DNA of 64,000 nt from Perca fluviatilis (taxonomy: Eukaryota; Chordata; Actinopteri; Perciformes; Percidae), in contig NC_053112.1 of NCBI RefSeq assembly GCF_010015445.1, positions 8,330,403-8,394,402 on the forward strand, in the 5' to 3' direction. Position numbers and translations under genes: made by a program. Shown piece by piece: positions 37,253-49,300 of this stretch. A model generated the notes under the pieces. It had not been told where the DNA came from and did not search any database. It saw only the letters and a list, made by a program, of their open reading frames with translations. The first letter of the stretch is position 1. Each line of letters opens with the position of its first letter.

Positions 37253-38251
37253 ACGCTGCTCTTTACATCAGTAGCCTTTAAGTCAGCATTATTATACTAC
37301 AATTTGTAGGCTACTCTATATATTTGCACTATTTCTTACAATGCACAACATTGAAACACAAATAAAGTTCTACATCTTATCTTATACATCGGTAACGAGT
37401 CTGTTGTAGGCTAGTTCTGGTCAGTTACACCAAAATCGTCACAGATTGTCTTCCCAAAACGTAGGCCTAGTTGTCTTTTACTCCCCTCTGTCTTCTTGAT
37501 AATGACAACTGTTTTCATCTTCTCTGAGATGATTTTAGACGCACTTCTTTCGACATTTTGAACTTCCGCGGAAATGTCAGAGCACAAATCTGAACGAATC
37601 ACGTTGTCAGAAATTGGCCAAAATCAGCCAATGAGATTGCACATTTAGAGGCAAACCCCAGTTGCTGATTAAAAGGAAAGAATTACCATATTTGGATCAG
37701 ACACAGTTACGGTCGCAGACACAAGCAGAAAATCATGCAGGATTCGTCGACACACGGTCGCTCCCCTTAATCCACTTCTCATTGATCTGTATGTTTATAA
37801 TTCATCTGAATGTTCTTTTAATCACGTTTTACAGACAAGAATGAATATTTTAATGAAGATAAACAACATTAATTCATGTAATGTAAGTAAACTCCTAATT
37901 TGCTAATCAAACACATGCCCAGGTTTATTTCGTGAGTGTTCAGATGAAGACTTTTCAGGAGGAAGAGTAAGAAAGAGGTCTTCTATCTCTTATGACTGTC
38001 TACAGTTGTAGGTTATCTTATTAATCAGAAACAAAGCTCTGGTATTAATATAGTTCAGGTCAGTTTAAATCGTCACAGATTGTCTTCACACTGCTTAGTT
38101 GTGTTATTGTTCAGTAATGAGCTCATATTTAGATTTACATTTTCAGAAACATAATAAAATGCGTTTTTTTGGAAAAATAAATTCCACATGTTGCCAATAA
38201 TCACAGATAGGCTCATTATCAAAGGAGCAGACTCATATGAATTAAACTCAC
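37253..38251. other. Intronic and flanking sequence of the 38.3-kb first exon
   Basis: 37790-38251 repeats the intron that follows the signal exon in other copies. 37253-37780 has an unrecognised minus-strand open frame (37411-37602) and no other feature. Confidence 0.4.
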
Positions 38252-38333
38252 CCAGGATAGTTTCAGGAAACAGGAGAAAAGTTATTAAAAGTATCTTCAT
38301 CATCACGTCCAGGAGATAAGTAAACGTCTTCAT
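38252..38333 (-). CDS. Extra signal-peptide exon, upstream of unit B
   Basis: 82 bp, MKTFTYLLDVMMKILLITFL then LFPETILG, donor G|GTGAGT. The next exon downstream on this strand is unit B's own exon 1 at 33.2 kb, beyond the hAT insertion. It may be an alternative first exon or a remnant. Upstream sequence (38334-39060) matches that of unit A and, inverted, unit C. Confidence 0.55.
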
Positions 38334-39059
38334 CACTTCTGAGATGTTTTGACAACCGGCCTCTTTTCAGCGCAATCCCAGTCTCCAAGTGACTGAACAC
38401 GGCTGTGCGCCTGTTTGATTGTCTGCGAAAACGGAGCCTTCCTTCCATGTCCCCTTCCAGACAACCCGTAACTCGTGGTTTCACAACCTTCTTAAACCTT
38501 CTTACTACTCGGGAACTCATACCAGATCGTTGTAGCCTAGCCTACTCCCAGTTACAGTTTTTTTCGGTGATAAATAGAAATAAATACACATATATAGGCA
38601 ACGTAAAGTAATTCCGCACATTGTAATCAAAACAACGTTAACGTTAGGTAGCTTGGAACGGTACTAAGTCGTGAGTCTGTGACTTGAAGTCGTAAATTAC
38701 GAACTAAACATTGTGTCATGGAACGCACCGCCGTCCTTGTGCTTGGGCCCCGCCGCCCTTGTGCTTCTGCATCTTACCATATTGACATATGGTAGCAGGC
38801 ACAGGTATTTCTCTGTCACTCTGGTATGGTAGAGTGAGCTGACGTCACTTTTTCTCGGCTCTTCATGCTGAACTGGTTTGGTGGGTTATACTTATACAAA
38901 TTAAGATTAAGAAACACACGTAGTTTACAGATACGATGTTTTATTCTACATTACACTACCACTACAAGAAGGTTACAGCTGACATGATTACACAATTAAA
39001 CATTTAACATTTTCAATTTATAAAATGTGACGATTTGCAATGAGTAGCCTACTTATATA

Positions 39060-39990
39060 CTAGGCCTACTTTAGGCTGCATTTTCCTGATGCTATTATGG
39101 TGCTAAAACAGTATCATAAGTAGCCTATTTGTAACTTGTGAAACACAATGCACAAATAAATGCAGAGGGATATGTATCTCTAAGGCCAATGCACAAATAA
39201 ATGCAGAGGGATCCGTATCTGTAAGGCCAATGCACAAATAAATGCAGAGCTATTCGTATCTATAAAGGTGTATGTGTCCGTGACTCTTATTTGTAACTCG
39301 TATTTCATCATTTGTAAAAAAAACTTTGCATTTTTCAATATACGTGTAAATCTCCTTCTAGCTACATATACTTTTGAGATGGAAAGAGAGGACTGTGAGT
39401 GTGCAGTGTGTTTAGCGATTGTTGCCGTAATTCTAAGCCAATGAAGTGTGTTCCGTCGGCAAGGTAGTGGTATTTTTAGCGTTTCGTATTGTACTTCTAA
39501 GCCGAGGAAGTGTGCCTGACTCGCGTGTGGAGAGGACAGTGAGGTTGTTGTGTTTTTAGCGGTTCATACTGTAATTTTAAGCCGAAAAAGTGTGTCTGTC
39601 AGTTGGTTACAGAGCTCCGCGTGAGCACGGGCTTTTATGACTGTCAATATAGCCAGCATCTACTGTTAGCTCCGCTGTGCTGTGGAGTAATGTCTGGCTA
39701 TGTGAGACTAGCATCTACCGTTAGCTCCGCTGTGCTGTGGAGTAATGTCTGGCTATGTGAGACTAGCATCTACCGTTAGCTACTCCGCTGTGCTGTGGAG
39801 TAATGTCTGGCTATGTGAGAAAAGCGTCTAGCAACATTGTTGTGAATGCTGCGGTCTCAGCCTGGCAACCCCCGTGAACTTCGAGTCTGAGCAGGAGTGG
39901 GCGGGGGAAACGACTCTCCAGTATTTTGAATTGGTAGTGCAGTAACTATTTTAACCGCTAGCTGCCATTATTACACACAATATTACATAT
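39060..39990. other. Repeat-rich, no gene seen
   Basis: It has a roughly 40-bp tandem (ATGCACAAATAAATGCAGAG, three copies, 39130-39265) and a roughly 57-bp tandem (AGCATCTACCGTTAGCTCCG, three copies, 39650-39825). It ends in TTACATATTGCACCTTTAA (39982 on), a frequent fish MITE end. Confidence 0.6.
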
Positions 39991-40217
39991 TGCACCTTTA
40001 AAGTTGGAGATAAAGGGCAACACCTTGAGGCCATCATCAATCCCGTTCCAAATCTGCAGCCCCCTACAGACAACACTCATACTGGCGCGCCCATGGCTGC
40101 GACATTTTCCTGATATAAGTGGTTTGATTCTCGTTTGGTATGTATGCTGGGGGCTGGAGATAGTCCATCCAGTCCTCCATCCAGATATTGATCATCCAGT
40201 CTATATTTGATATTTCT

Positions 40218-40345
40218 GGGGAGGCCTCTGGCTCACCCAGTGGGAGAGTCCTGCAGTGGGTTTGAGTCCGACCTGCTGCCTTTGCTGCGTGTCGTCCCCC
40301 ATCTCTCTCCCCCTTTCATGCAACCCAATCAACCTGTCTCGTCGA
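40218..40345 (+). repeat. tRNA-derived SINE-like fragment
   Basis: TGGCTCACCCAGTGGG resembles an A box and GGTTTGAGTCC fits the B-box consensus. TGCTGCGTGTCGTCCCCCAT and 'CTCTCTCCCC' follow, as in fish tRNA-derived SINEs. No poly(A)-like end was identified. Confidence 0.55.
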
Positions 40346-40866
40346 AACGCGTCACACACCCATTATTTTGTTTGCATGTCTATTCATACTGTTTAAATTT
40401 GATATTTCTGCCCAGTTTGAGATAAAGTATCCTAGGCTAAACTATCATTATACATATTAGGCCTATAGATATTATACTATTCACGGACTAAGATCCCAGT
40501 GGTGGTTGCATAGGATTGTTTCAGACTTGTACTTCAATCCATTATATATATATTTTTTTGACATTTAGTCTGACAGTGAGTCATGCACCTTTTAATAAAA
40601 CGGAAAACCTTATGAGTTATTTCATTAAAGAAAATTGATTTTAACTGGTTTTATATTTTGAGGAAGTAGGGTAACAACAGCATTCAAAAACCTCAATGTA
40701 AGCTTTGTATAAAAAAATTTATAATAATCGATACAGCCCTAGTTGTCTAGAAAACTGAAGTGTCTTTGATTAACTTTATCCTAGAAGATAATCTGACTGT
40801 AGAAGTTACAGTATAGATGAACTTTCCTTTCTTCTAAACTCAACATTTCCTCTGATTTTCTTCCAG

Positions 40867-40964
40867 AAGGTGAAAATGAGAAGGCTGCCCGTGCTCATAT
40901 CGTTCTCATTGTTGTCCTAATTCTTGTCGCTGTCATCGGTGTTATCATCGTTCTGGTGGAATAA
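40867..40964 (+). CDS. Orphan transmembrane exon with immediate stop
   Basis: Acceptor TTCTTCCAG, then in phase 1 EGENEKAARA, a long Ile/Val/Leu helix (IVLIVVLILVAVIGVIIVL), VE and TAA. The start and the intron before it match unit A/C exon 4 (CTTCTAAACTCAACAT). Here the exon ends in a stop instead of a donor, giving a receptor without cytoplasmic tail. AATAAA follows at 41052. No IgV exon was found upstream on this strand, so it is probably a remnant or an alternative last exon. Confidence 0.5.
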
Positions 40965-41266
40965 TGCCTAAATTAGGCTGCTTTTTAGGGTTTAGTTATT
41001 TTTAGAACACAGTTTCAGATCCGTGAAAGCTTCACTCCATTTGTGAAAATGCAATAAAGGGGGATTTCCTGTTTTTTTCTTGACCACATAAGACCAGGTC
41101 CAGATCCAAAACTTCTATACCTATACTTTTTAAATCTGGTCTAAATTATCCCAGAGAGGCTAAAGAGTCTTAAAAAATCTTACTCTATTTGTGAAAGTAC
41201 AACAGAGGGGGATTTCACCGTTTTTTTTCATAGTGGGTTAGGGTTTTCGTGGTGCTCCTCTGTTTG

Positions 41267-41270
<4 letters not shown>

Positions 41271-41355
<85 letters not shown>
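41271..41355 (+). repeat. (GT)n microsatellite
   Basis: About 42 GT units. Confidence 0.98.
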
Positions 41356-41356
<1 letters not shown>

Positions 41357-41368
41357 CGTCTGATCAGA

Positions 41369-41502
41369 ATCAGTCACTACTGAAATCAGTGACTAACAGA
41401 AAAAAATTGTGGCAGTCATTGTGTCAGTCACTACTGTAGTGATTGACACAATGCTGCCACAATTTTTAGCTTGTAAGTTACCGATTTCAGTAGTGACTGA
41501 TT
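41369..41502. repeat. 134-bp imperfect palindrome
   Basis: Outer arms AATCAGTCACTACTGAAATC / GATTTCAGTAGTGACTGATT and inner arms AAATTGTGGCAG / CTGCCACAATTT fold into one hairpin. It abuts the GT tract. Possibly a tiny MITE. Confidence 0.85.
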
Positions 41503-42190
41503 CATCTTGTATAGGTATAGCCTATCACATCCCCCATACTTATTCCGCCACATTTTTGTCCCGCTACTAGTCACGGTGTGTTGCCAACACATGCACACAA
41601 AATACATCAAAAAGTGTGTAATGACCGGGAATGGTGTGCTATGTGTTTTCAAAGAGATTTGCCGCGCGCTTTTCCCGAAATCGGCAAAAAAACGCAGCAG
41701 AATTTGTTACGTCTAAATATGAATGAGGATACGGATATTGATAAATCAAATTGTTATTGTTGTTCTTATTATTATTCAGGGGAGCTTGCTTAGGAACATT
41801 TTGGGGTAGCTTCAGCACCCCTAAAATAGGCATAACGACGTCCCTGGTTGCGACACCTCTGTTACTCTAACTTTTTTAAATAAAGTTTGACATTACTTTG
41901 TTGTTTGCTGATGCGTTTAATGGCTAATTATAAGGTCATTTCCCCAGTTTTAGGCTACATAAAACAAAAACAAACAACCTACATACAGTTTAATTTAGTT
42001 GAATCAGCCCAGTTAAAGATGGATCATGTATCCTTGGGTGGTTGGTGATGATTTATCTCATAAAACGTTTGGCTAGAGTGACTTTTAATGTAGGATTAAA
42101 GTGCGTTTTCTTATCACATTCTATTGGTCTCCTGATTTCCTTCAGCACTTAAATGCCGCACGTCATAGCTAAGTGACGTACGGCGTTGTA
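41503..42190. other. No gene seen
   Basis: Short open frames on both strands (41507-41833) have no recognisable motif. Confidence 0.35.
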
Positions 42191-42195
42191 GAATG

Positions 42196-42464
42196 AGTAT
42201 AAAATGAGCGGAAAGGACCAGAGAGCACCATACCAGAGACTCGGAGCGCTGAGAGGTCTGTTTGCAGCCAACGGAGATCCTGAGTGTTCAACTGAACATC
42301 TCACAGCTTCAAGGGGGGTGGCAATGAGAGCCTCGCTCGGATAATATATATTCTCGATCAGATTCATGATTCATGATTGCGCTGACTGACAGTCAGGGTA
42401 ATTATCAAAACATATTTGGTGATCTGAGGAATCTCCACAGTTGAATCCATTCTCCCCAGAAGTG
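42196..42464 (+). promoter_or_regulatory. Putative core promoter and 5'UTR of the 42.5-kb first exon
   Basis: GTATAAAATGAG at about 42198 is a good TATA box, about 265 bases before the ATG at 42465. TGACGTACG-type sequence lies about 20 bases upstream of it. Confidence 0.45.
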
Positions 42465-42546
42465 ATGAAGACGTTTTCTTCTCTCCTGGCCGTGATGATG
42501 AAGATACTTTTAATAACTTTTCTCCTGTTTCCTGAAACTATCCTGG
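42465..42546 (+). CDS. Extra signal-peptide exon, upstream of unit C
   Basis: 82 bp, MKTFSSLLAVMMKILLITFL then LFPETILG, donor G|GTGAGT. It has its own TATA-like promoter. Unit C's other first exon follows at 44138, and either could splice to the IgV exon at 47940. The Ala at position 9 links it to the 17.7-kb copy. Confidence 0.6.
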
Positions 42547-43735
42547 GTGAGTTTAATTCATAGGCTACGTCTGCTTCTTTGACACAAGTTAACACAACTA
42601 ATCAGTGTGAAGGCAATCTGTGAAGATGTAAACTGACCTGAACTATATTAATACAAGATCTTTGTTTCTGATTAATAACATTTTCGTTTTGTCGTTTTTT
42701 TATGCTCTGGTCAATTTTGAGATTTTGGTCAATTTTGAGATTTTGGGCTATTTTTCTTCCATAACATGTCTTCTTTCGGACTTGTGGTGAAAAAAAGTGT
42801 GCATATTAATAAAAGACATCTTGATGTTTGAAAGTCTAGGTTTTGACATCAATGTAGATATAAATGTAATACAAGATTTCAGAGAAAATATTTTCAAATG
42901 TTGCACTGGTCATACAGAACGAAATATTCTGTAACATATTTTACAGTCAATACTGCCGATGTGGTCTTGCTTTAATCAAATCAGTAGGCTATATGGGCCT
43001 AAGGGTAGTAGGATAGGCTACGATAACAACGTGAGTGACGGTCCAACATCAGATAGGCTGTAGGTTCTTTACAGCTACACAGACAGCCCACTTACTCATT
43101 TTTCAGAGTTTGAATCTGTCGGCACTATGTCCCGAGATCAGCCCTCCCTGTACCTAGCAGCAGGAGCAGCGCCGCCTCAGACACGCAGCTGAGACGCAAC
43201 AGAAACGCCATGCTCGCGAGACGCGTGCAGTGTGTAACCGGCCTAACGCAGAGATCACATTGGTTACCTAGGCCTACACGGGAGCGCGCGTGTACTCAGA
43301 GAAGCGGAGTTTAACCATTGAAAGTAGCCTATAAGAAGAGTTTAACTTCTGCACTTCAAATTGACCAAATAGCGACCTCGACAGGGTTTCCATAGTAACT
43401 AAGAGCGTGCACCTTGGCCTCTCAAACCGCAAGTTGTCTACGGTTGTATATAGTCTATGTGTCTATGCTCAGTTCCGGTGTGGTCCCGGTGTGCCAAGGT
43501 ACTTATCCCCGCCAGGATTTGTATCCCCTGGCCGCGGGAGCGCGCGTGCAGTCGGAGCGGAGCTTCGGTCCCCCTACAGGTTGTCTAGTACATCTGAAGC
43601 AAAACGTTACAGGTAGCCATTGGGATTACACGGGGTGAAGACTGTTGATGCTGCTCCGCGATCGCTGTCCCGGTGCAACGTTGTCGGATCTAAATATGGT
43701 CATTTCCTCTTTATCAAGCAACCAAAAGGAGATGG
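42547..43735. other. Intron or intergenic, no gene seen
   Basis: Open frames at 43407-43638 overlap in two frames and have no domain. 42690-42800 includes fragments also present near 14480-14580. Confidence 0.35.
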
Positions 43736-43738
43736 AAT

Positions 43739-43791
43739 GGGGGGGGGCGGTGGTGTTGGGGGGGGCGGGGAGGGGGGGGGCGGCCCGCGCG
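43739..43791 (+). repeat. G-rich tract with G-quadruplex potential
   Basis: Runs of 7-9 G separated by 1-8 bases, about 350 bases before the unit C ATG at 44138. Confidence 0.85.
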
Positions 43792-44137
43792 GAAGGACAG
43801 TGAAAGGGAGAGAAAGGATGTCAAATTATGCAAAAATGTGCATAATTAATTAATTAATGCGGCGGTGAACGGTGCACATTATTTCTACTTATCACCGAAA
43901 AAAAGTGTAACTGGGAGTAGGCTATAGCTACAACGATCTGGTACGAGTTCCCGAGTAGTAAGAAGGTTTAAGAAGGTTGTGAAACCACGAGTTACGGGTT
44001 GTCTGGAAGGGGACATGGAAGTGAACACTGGCTCTTCAGACAGTTCACTCAGTCAAATAGACGCACAGTCGGGTTCAGTCAGTATTAGACTGGGATTGCG
44101 CTGAGAGGAGGCAGATTGTCAAAACATCTCAGAAGTG

Positions 44138-45444
44138 ATGAAGACGTTTACTTCTCTCCTGGACGTGATGATGAAGATACTTTTAATAACTTTTCTCCTG
44201 TTACCTGGAACTATCCTGGGTGAGTTTAATTCATATGAGTCTGCTCCTTTGATAATGAGCCTATATTTGATTATTGGCAACATGTGGAATTTAGGTTTCC
44301 AAAAAAACGCATTATATTTCTGAAAATGTAAAATATAAATATCAGCTCATTACTGAACAATAACACAACTGAGCAGTGTGAAGACAATCTGTGACGATTT
44401 AAACTGACCTGAACTATATTAATACCAGAGCTTTGTTTCTGATTAATAAGATAACCTACAACTGTAGACAGTCAGAAGAGATAGAAGACCTCTTTCTTAC
44501 TCTTCCTCCTGAAAAGTCTTCACCTGAACACTCACAAAATAAACCTGGGCATGTGTTTGATTAAATTAGAAGTTTACTTAAATGACATTAATTAATGGTG
44601 TTTATCTTCATTAAATGATTGATTATTGTCTGTAAAACGTGATTAAAAGAACATTCAGATGAATTATAAACATACAGATCAATGAGAAGTGGATTAAGGG
44701 GAGACACGGCAGCAAAAACATCGTTTTCTATGCACTGGTCACAAACTATTACTACCGTACTTCTGTAAAGCTACCCCGTTTTAGAAAGGCCCGAGGAACA
44801 GCCATAGACAGTAGGCTATATAAAAGGGGAACAGCGCCATGATTTAAAGCAACCATGGGCATAGCGGCCAACGGAGGAACTGAACCCCCTCTGGCCCAGA
44901 AAGACTTTCACAGAGACTTTGCATGGAGGAAGAAACTTGTATATTTCAGCGGATATTTGTTATTACATTTTTGTTATTTAAGATAAAATATGATTTCATT
45001 AGCACTTTTAATAACAGGACACATTTGTTATTTTGCACAGTTTATAATAGTTTTCACTCATTTGTCTGCAGCTCATTCTGTACAAAAATCCTGAGAAAGT
45101 CGTGTATTGAATCGTGAGTTGAGTGTATCTTTACATCCCTGATGATATATATAGAAATATTCAAATAGACCATAAACAGTGTTAACCTTTCCCGTGGTCA
45201 GAAAACCAGAGAGACTCGTTACCTCCAGGGCCGACTTTATAAGACCAATAACGTCGGGGTTAAAATCCCGTTTCCGGTGAGACAATGATGGAGCTCGGCT
45301 TTTAGTCTTCTGGAGTTTATTTCTAACAGCGCACACACTGGGTACAAAACTTCAACTTATTCCACCAACTCTGATCCGGTTGCGTTCGTCCTGCTACCCG
45401 TGTTGGTTCCTCTTTCTCTCTTTCTCCTCTCCCTCCTTCACACT

Positions 45445-45541
<97 letters not shown>

Positions 45542-46360
45542 CCATATGTACGGAGCTCTCTTAAAGGAGCCGCAGCACCATTTTACAACAACAGACTTCC
45601 CCTCGCCAACACGTTCTTATACATTTACTCAGCTCTATCCTCCTGAATGGGAGAAGTGGGAAAGTGAACTGTTACTGTTGTGCCGCTACATTTAACCCTC
45701 ATGCTCTCTTTGGGCATTTTTTTACAGTTTTCTCAATTTTTTAATTTTTTATTGTTTTTTTTAATTTTGTGATATTTTTTGCTGTGTTACTGCTTATGGC
45801 ATGACATTTTGTAGGAACCTTTCTTTTTGGTCAACATTTTTAAATTCAGTGTTTTTTTACTTTTTTTTTTATACTTGATTCATTTTGTACCCTCTGGACA
45901 CCTTCATGGCAAAAATGTACACGCACGTAATAGATAATAGATAATAAATAATCATATATCAATATTTGTTTCTGCTTTTTTTTCATAAATCACTTAAACA
46001 ACTTCTAACTTGCTCAAAAATACCAAACATTCAATAATGTTTGAGGATTTTAACGCTTTAAATGCCAGTTTATTTATTTGAAGTATTGCATTATTACCAA
46101 AAACACAAATTATTATTTGTTCCCATATAATGAATAATATGGAGATGGGATCTTTGGTGGTGATTAGAGTCTTGGATATGTCAAAGATAAGCAACAAAAC
46201 TGATTTGATTGCATTAGTATTTTTTATGTAGTTCCAGATACTCCCTCTGGACACCTTCGTGGACAAAAATGCCCCATTGACTTCCATTATAACCACATGT
46301 TTTATCTCACTGCCTTTACAGTATAAAACCATGCATTCTGTAATGTCAGCGTTTCATTTG

Positions 46361-46397
<37 letters not shown>

Positions 46398-49300
46398 TTA
46401 GAAACTGACCAGTCTTAACTGAGCCCTGAGCCAATCCCCTCCCTCCCCTCTTGTATAATTATTTTTTATTTATTTTTTATTTTAATTTTTTTCTGTCTCT
46501 TTTGTCCTGGTGTGTGAGTGCTGGGTTCTTGTTTTCTTTTCTGTGGGTGGGCTATATAGGGACCTGAAGACAGGTGTGTGGAAGGTCCAGTAAATGGGAG
46601 TGAAGCTCCTTTTTGTTATCCCTTATCCGTACAACACTTTTGTTTATGCAAATGTTGCTAACTTGAAAAAACAATAAAGAGATTGGGGAGGACATTGTCT
46701 CCTGCATGTGCTGTCAACCTGCACTTATCATTTCAAATGGTTTGTGGGACATGGTGGCCCTGAAGACTGGTCTCCCACTATGGACATCCCACAGGCTCCG
46801 GGTGGATTCCCCTTTGGACCGGTACACACCAGCCAAGTGTGAAGTCCCATGTATGTTAAAATCTCTTGAGCATCCACATCACTCCATCCTGAGATTGAAC
46901 ACCTCCCGTGTAGGTTTGTCATTTCCTGAATCAGCTGGATCAAGTCAAGAGTGAAGAAAGGGTTGAAAGAGGATGCCACATCGTGGATTCTTGGTATGGC
47001 ATATCTCGTGGGCTCTGGCATCAATGCAGAGGAAGGGTTAGAGGCACTCACAGAGTTGGAGGACACCAGTGACCATTTTGTGTCAGACTCCCGAAACTTG
47101 TGTCATCTTCAGATGAGTCCTGCAGTTGGCTGGAAGATAAAGGCTCCTTCTCTTTGCTCCAGGTCTTTCTCCTTCTCTAGAGCCAGGTGCATAAACACAC
47201 CAATACTTGTTTTATAGTTTAGTCCATAATATAACAAACAAAAATATACTGATTTCATGCATCGGCCTACAAGGGCAAAATGGTTGGATCTGGTGGAATA
47301 CCGTAAAAATGTCATATCAGCGTTTCATTTGTTCAAAATGAAACGCTGACATTACAGAATGCATGGTTTTATGTAAAGGCAGTGAGATAAAACGTGGTTC
47401 TAATGGAAGTCAATGAGGCATTTTTGTCCACAAAGGTGTCCAGAGGGAGTATCTGGAACTACATAAAAAATACTAATGCAATCAAATCAGTTTTGTTGCT
47501 TATCTTTGACATATCCAAGCCTCTAATCACCACCAAAGCCCCATTCCCCTACGATTTATTTTACGGAAAATAATTAATGTTCTGTTGGGTTTTTCTTAAA
47601 TAATTGTTACTTCAAAGAATCAAAATTAAAAGGGTTAAAATCCAGAAAATAAAAGTTTGGTAGTTTTGAGCAAGTTAGAAGTTGTTTAAGTGACTTATGA
47701 AAAAAATATTGATATAGCCTATGATGATTTAATAGCAGTTTTTGTGTGCGTGTACATTTTTGCCATGAAGTTGTCCAGTGTTGTTTTTTTTTGAGGAGGG
47801 CATGAGGGTTAAACCAATGAAAAGAGTTTGAAAAGCTGTCTGTCCTTCAGAGGATTTCAGACGGTCTATATAATGTGTGTGTGTATATAATGTGTGTGTC
47901 TATATAATGTGTGTGTCTATATAATGTGTGTTTCTCCAGGAGAGTATGGTGTGGTGTGTCCGACTCTGGTCGAGGCAGTAGAAGGTGATGCTGTTACTCT
48001 GGGGGGTTCTCTGAGTCCTCCGCTCAACTTGACTCCTTACACGTTAGATCTGAAGAGACTTGACCTCCATGACGATCTGGTCCACGTCTACCGACATGGA
48101 CAGGACCATTTCCCTCCACAGAGTCCTCACTACAGAGGCAGAACAACTCTGATCCATGAAGACCTGATCGGAGGAACCGTGACGCTGCACATCTCCTCAG
48201 TAAATCTGTCTGACTCTGGACCGTATGAAGTCTACATCCCAGACCTGAAAGCCCGCTGTGAATTTTACCTCACTGTTGGTAAGCAGGACAGGTCAATCAT
48301 AATGTTTTTATATTTAAGTTGTGTATAATGCAACTGGAGATAATGAATAACTTTGTTTGTGTCATTTGAAACAGAAAGAAAAGCAAACAGGACAAAGAGA
48401 AATGATTTCAGCACATCTGGACCTCCAGTGGGAGAAGAGAGCGAGTCAGAGCATCGGGGTAAATGTCTTCTAATAGTCCTCCAGAGACCTGAAGGGTCCT
48501 GACTCAGGCTGGTTAGTGTGTGAGTTCTGGTTAGGGTTAGGGTTAGGTGTGTATCTTCTTAAAGCTGCCCTTCTTCTAAACTCAACATCTTCTCTGATAT
48601 TCTTCCAGATGGTGAGAACAGGAAGACTGCCCGTGCTGTTATCCTTCCCTCTCTTCTCCTCCTCGGGACTCTCCTGGTTCTGGTTCTGATGAGAGGAAAG
48701 ATCAGTAAGTTAAAATAACTAACTTTTGCTCCACAGCTCTTTCTCCTGATCATTTGTGGTGTTAGTTGTATCTTTCCACATGTGCGTGTTTTCACTGTGA
48801 ACTGATGTGATATCAAATCAATTCAATTCAATTCAATTTCAATTCAATTCAATTCAATTCAATTCAATTCAATTCAATTTTATTTATAGTATCAAATCAT
48901 AACATAAGTTATCTCGAGACACTTTACAGATAGAGTAGGTCTAGACCACACTCTATAATTTACAAAGCCCCAACAATTCCAACAATTCCAGTAATTCCCT
49001 CAAGAGCAAGCAGTGCGACAGTGGCGAGGAAAAACTCCCTCTTGGGAAGAAACCTCGGACAGACCCAGGCTCTTGGTAGGCGGTGTCTGACGAGCCGGTT
49101 GGGGGTGTGATGAACAGTGGCGATAGTAGTCACATTAATAATGGAACAGTGACTGGATGTAGCGGGAAGCTGCAGGGTTCAGCAGGACGCAGCATGACAT
49201 TGCAGGGCATCGCTGAGCTCAGCAGGGAGTGCAGCAGGACCCCGGCGACAGCTGCAACCAGGGTCTTGGTGCCAACGTTCTCCAAGGAAATACGCTGGGG

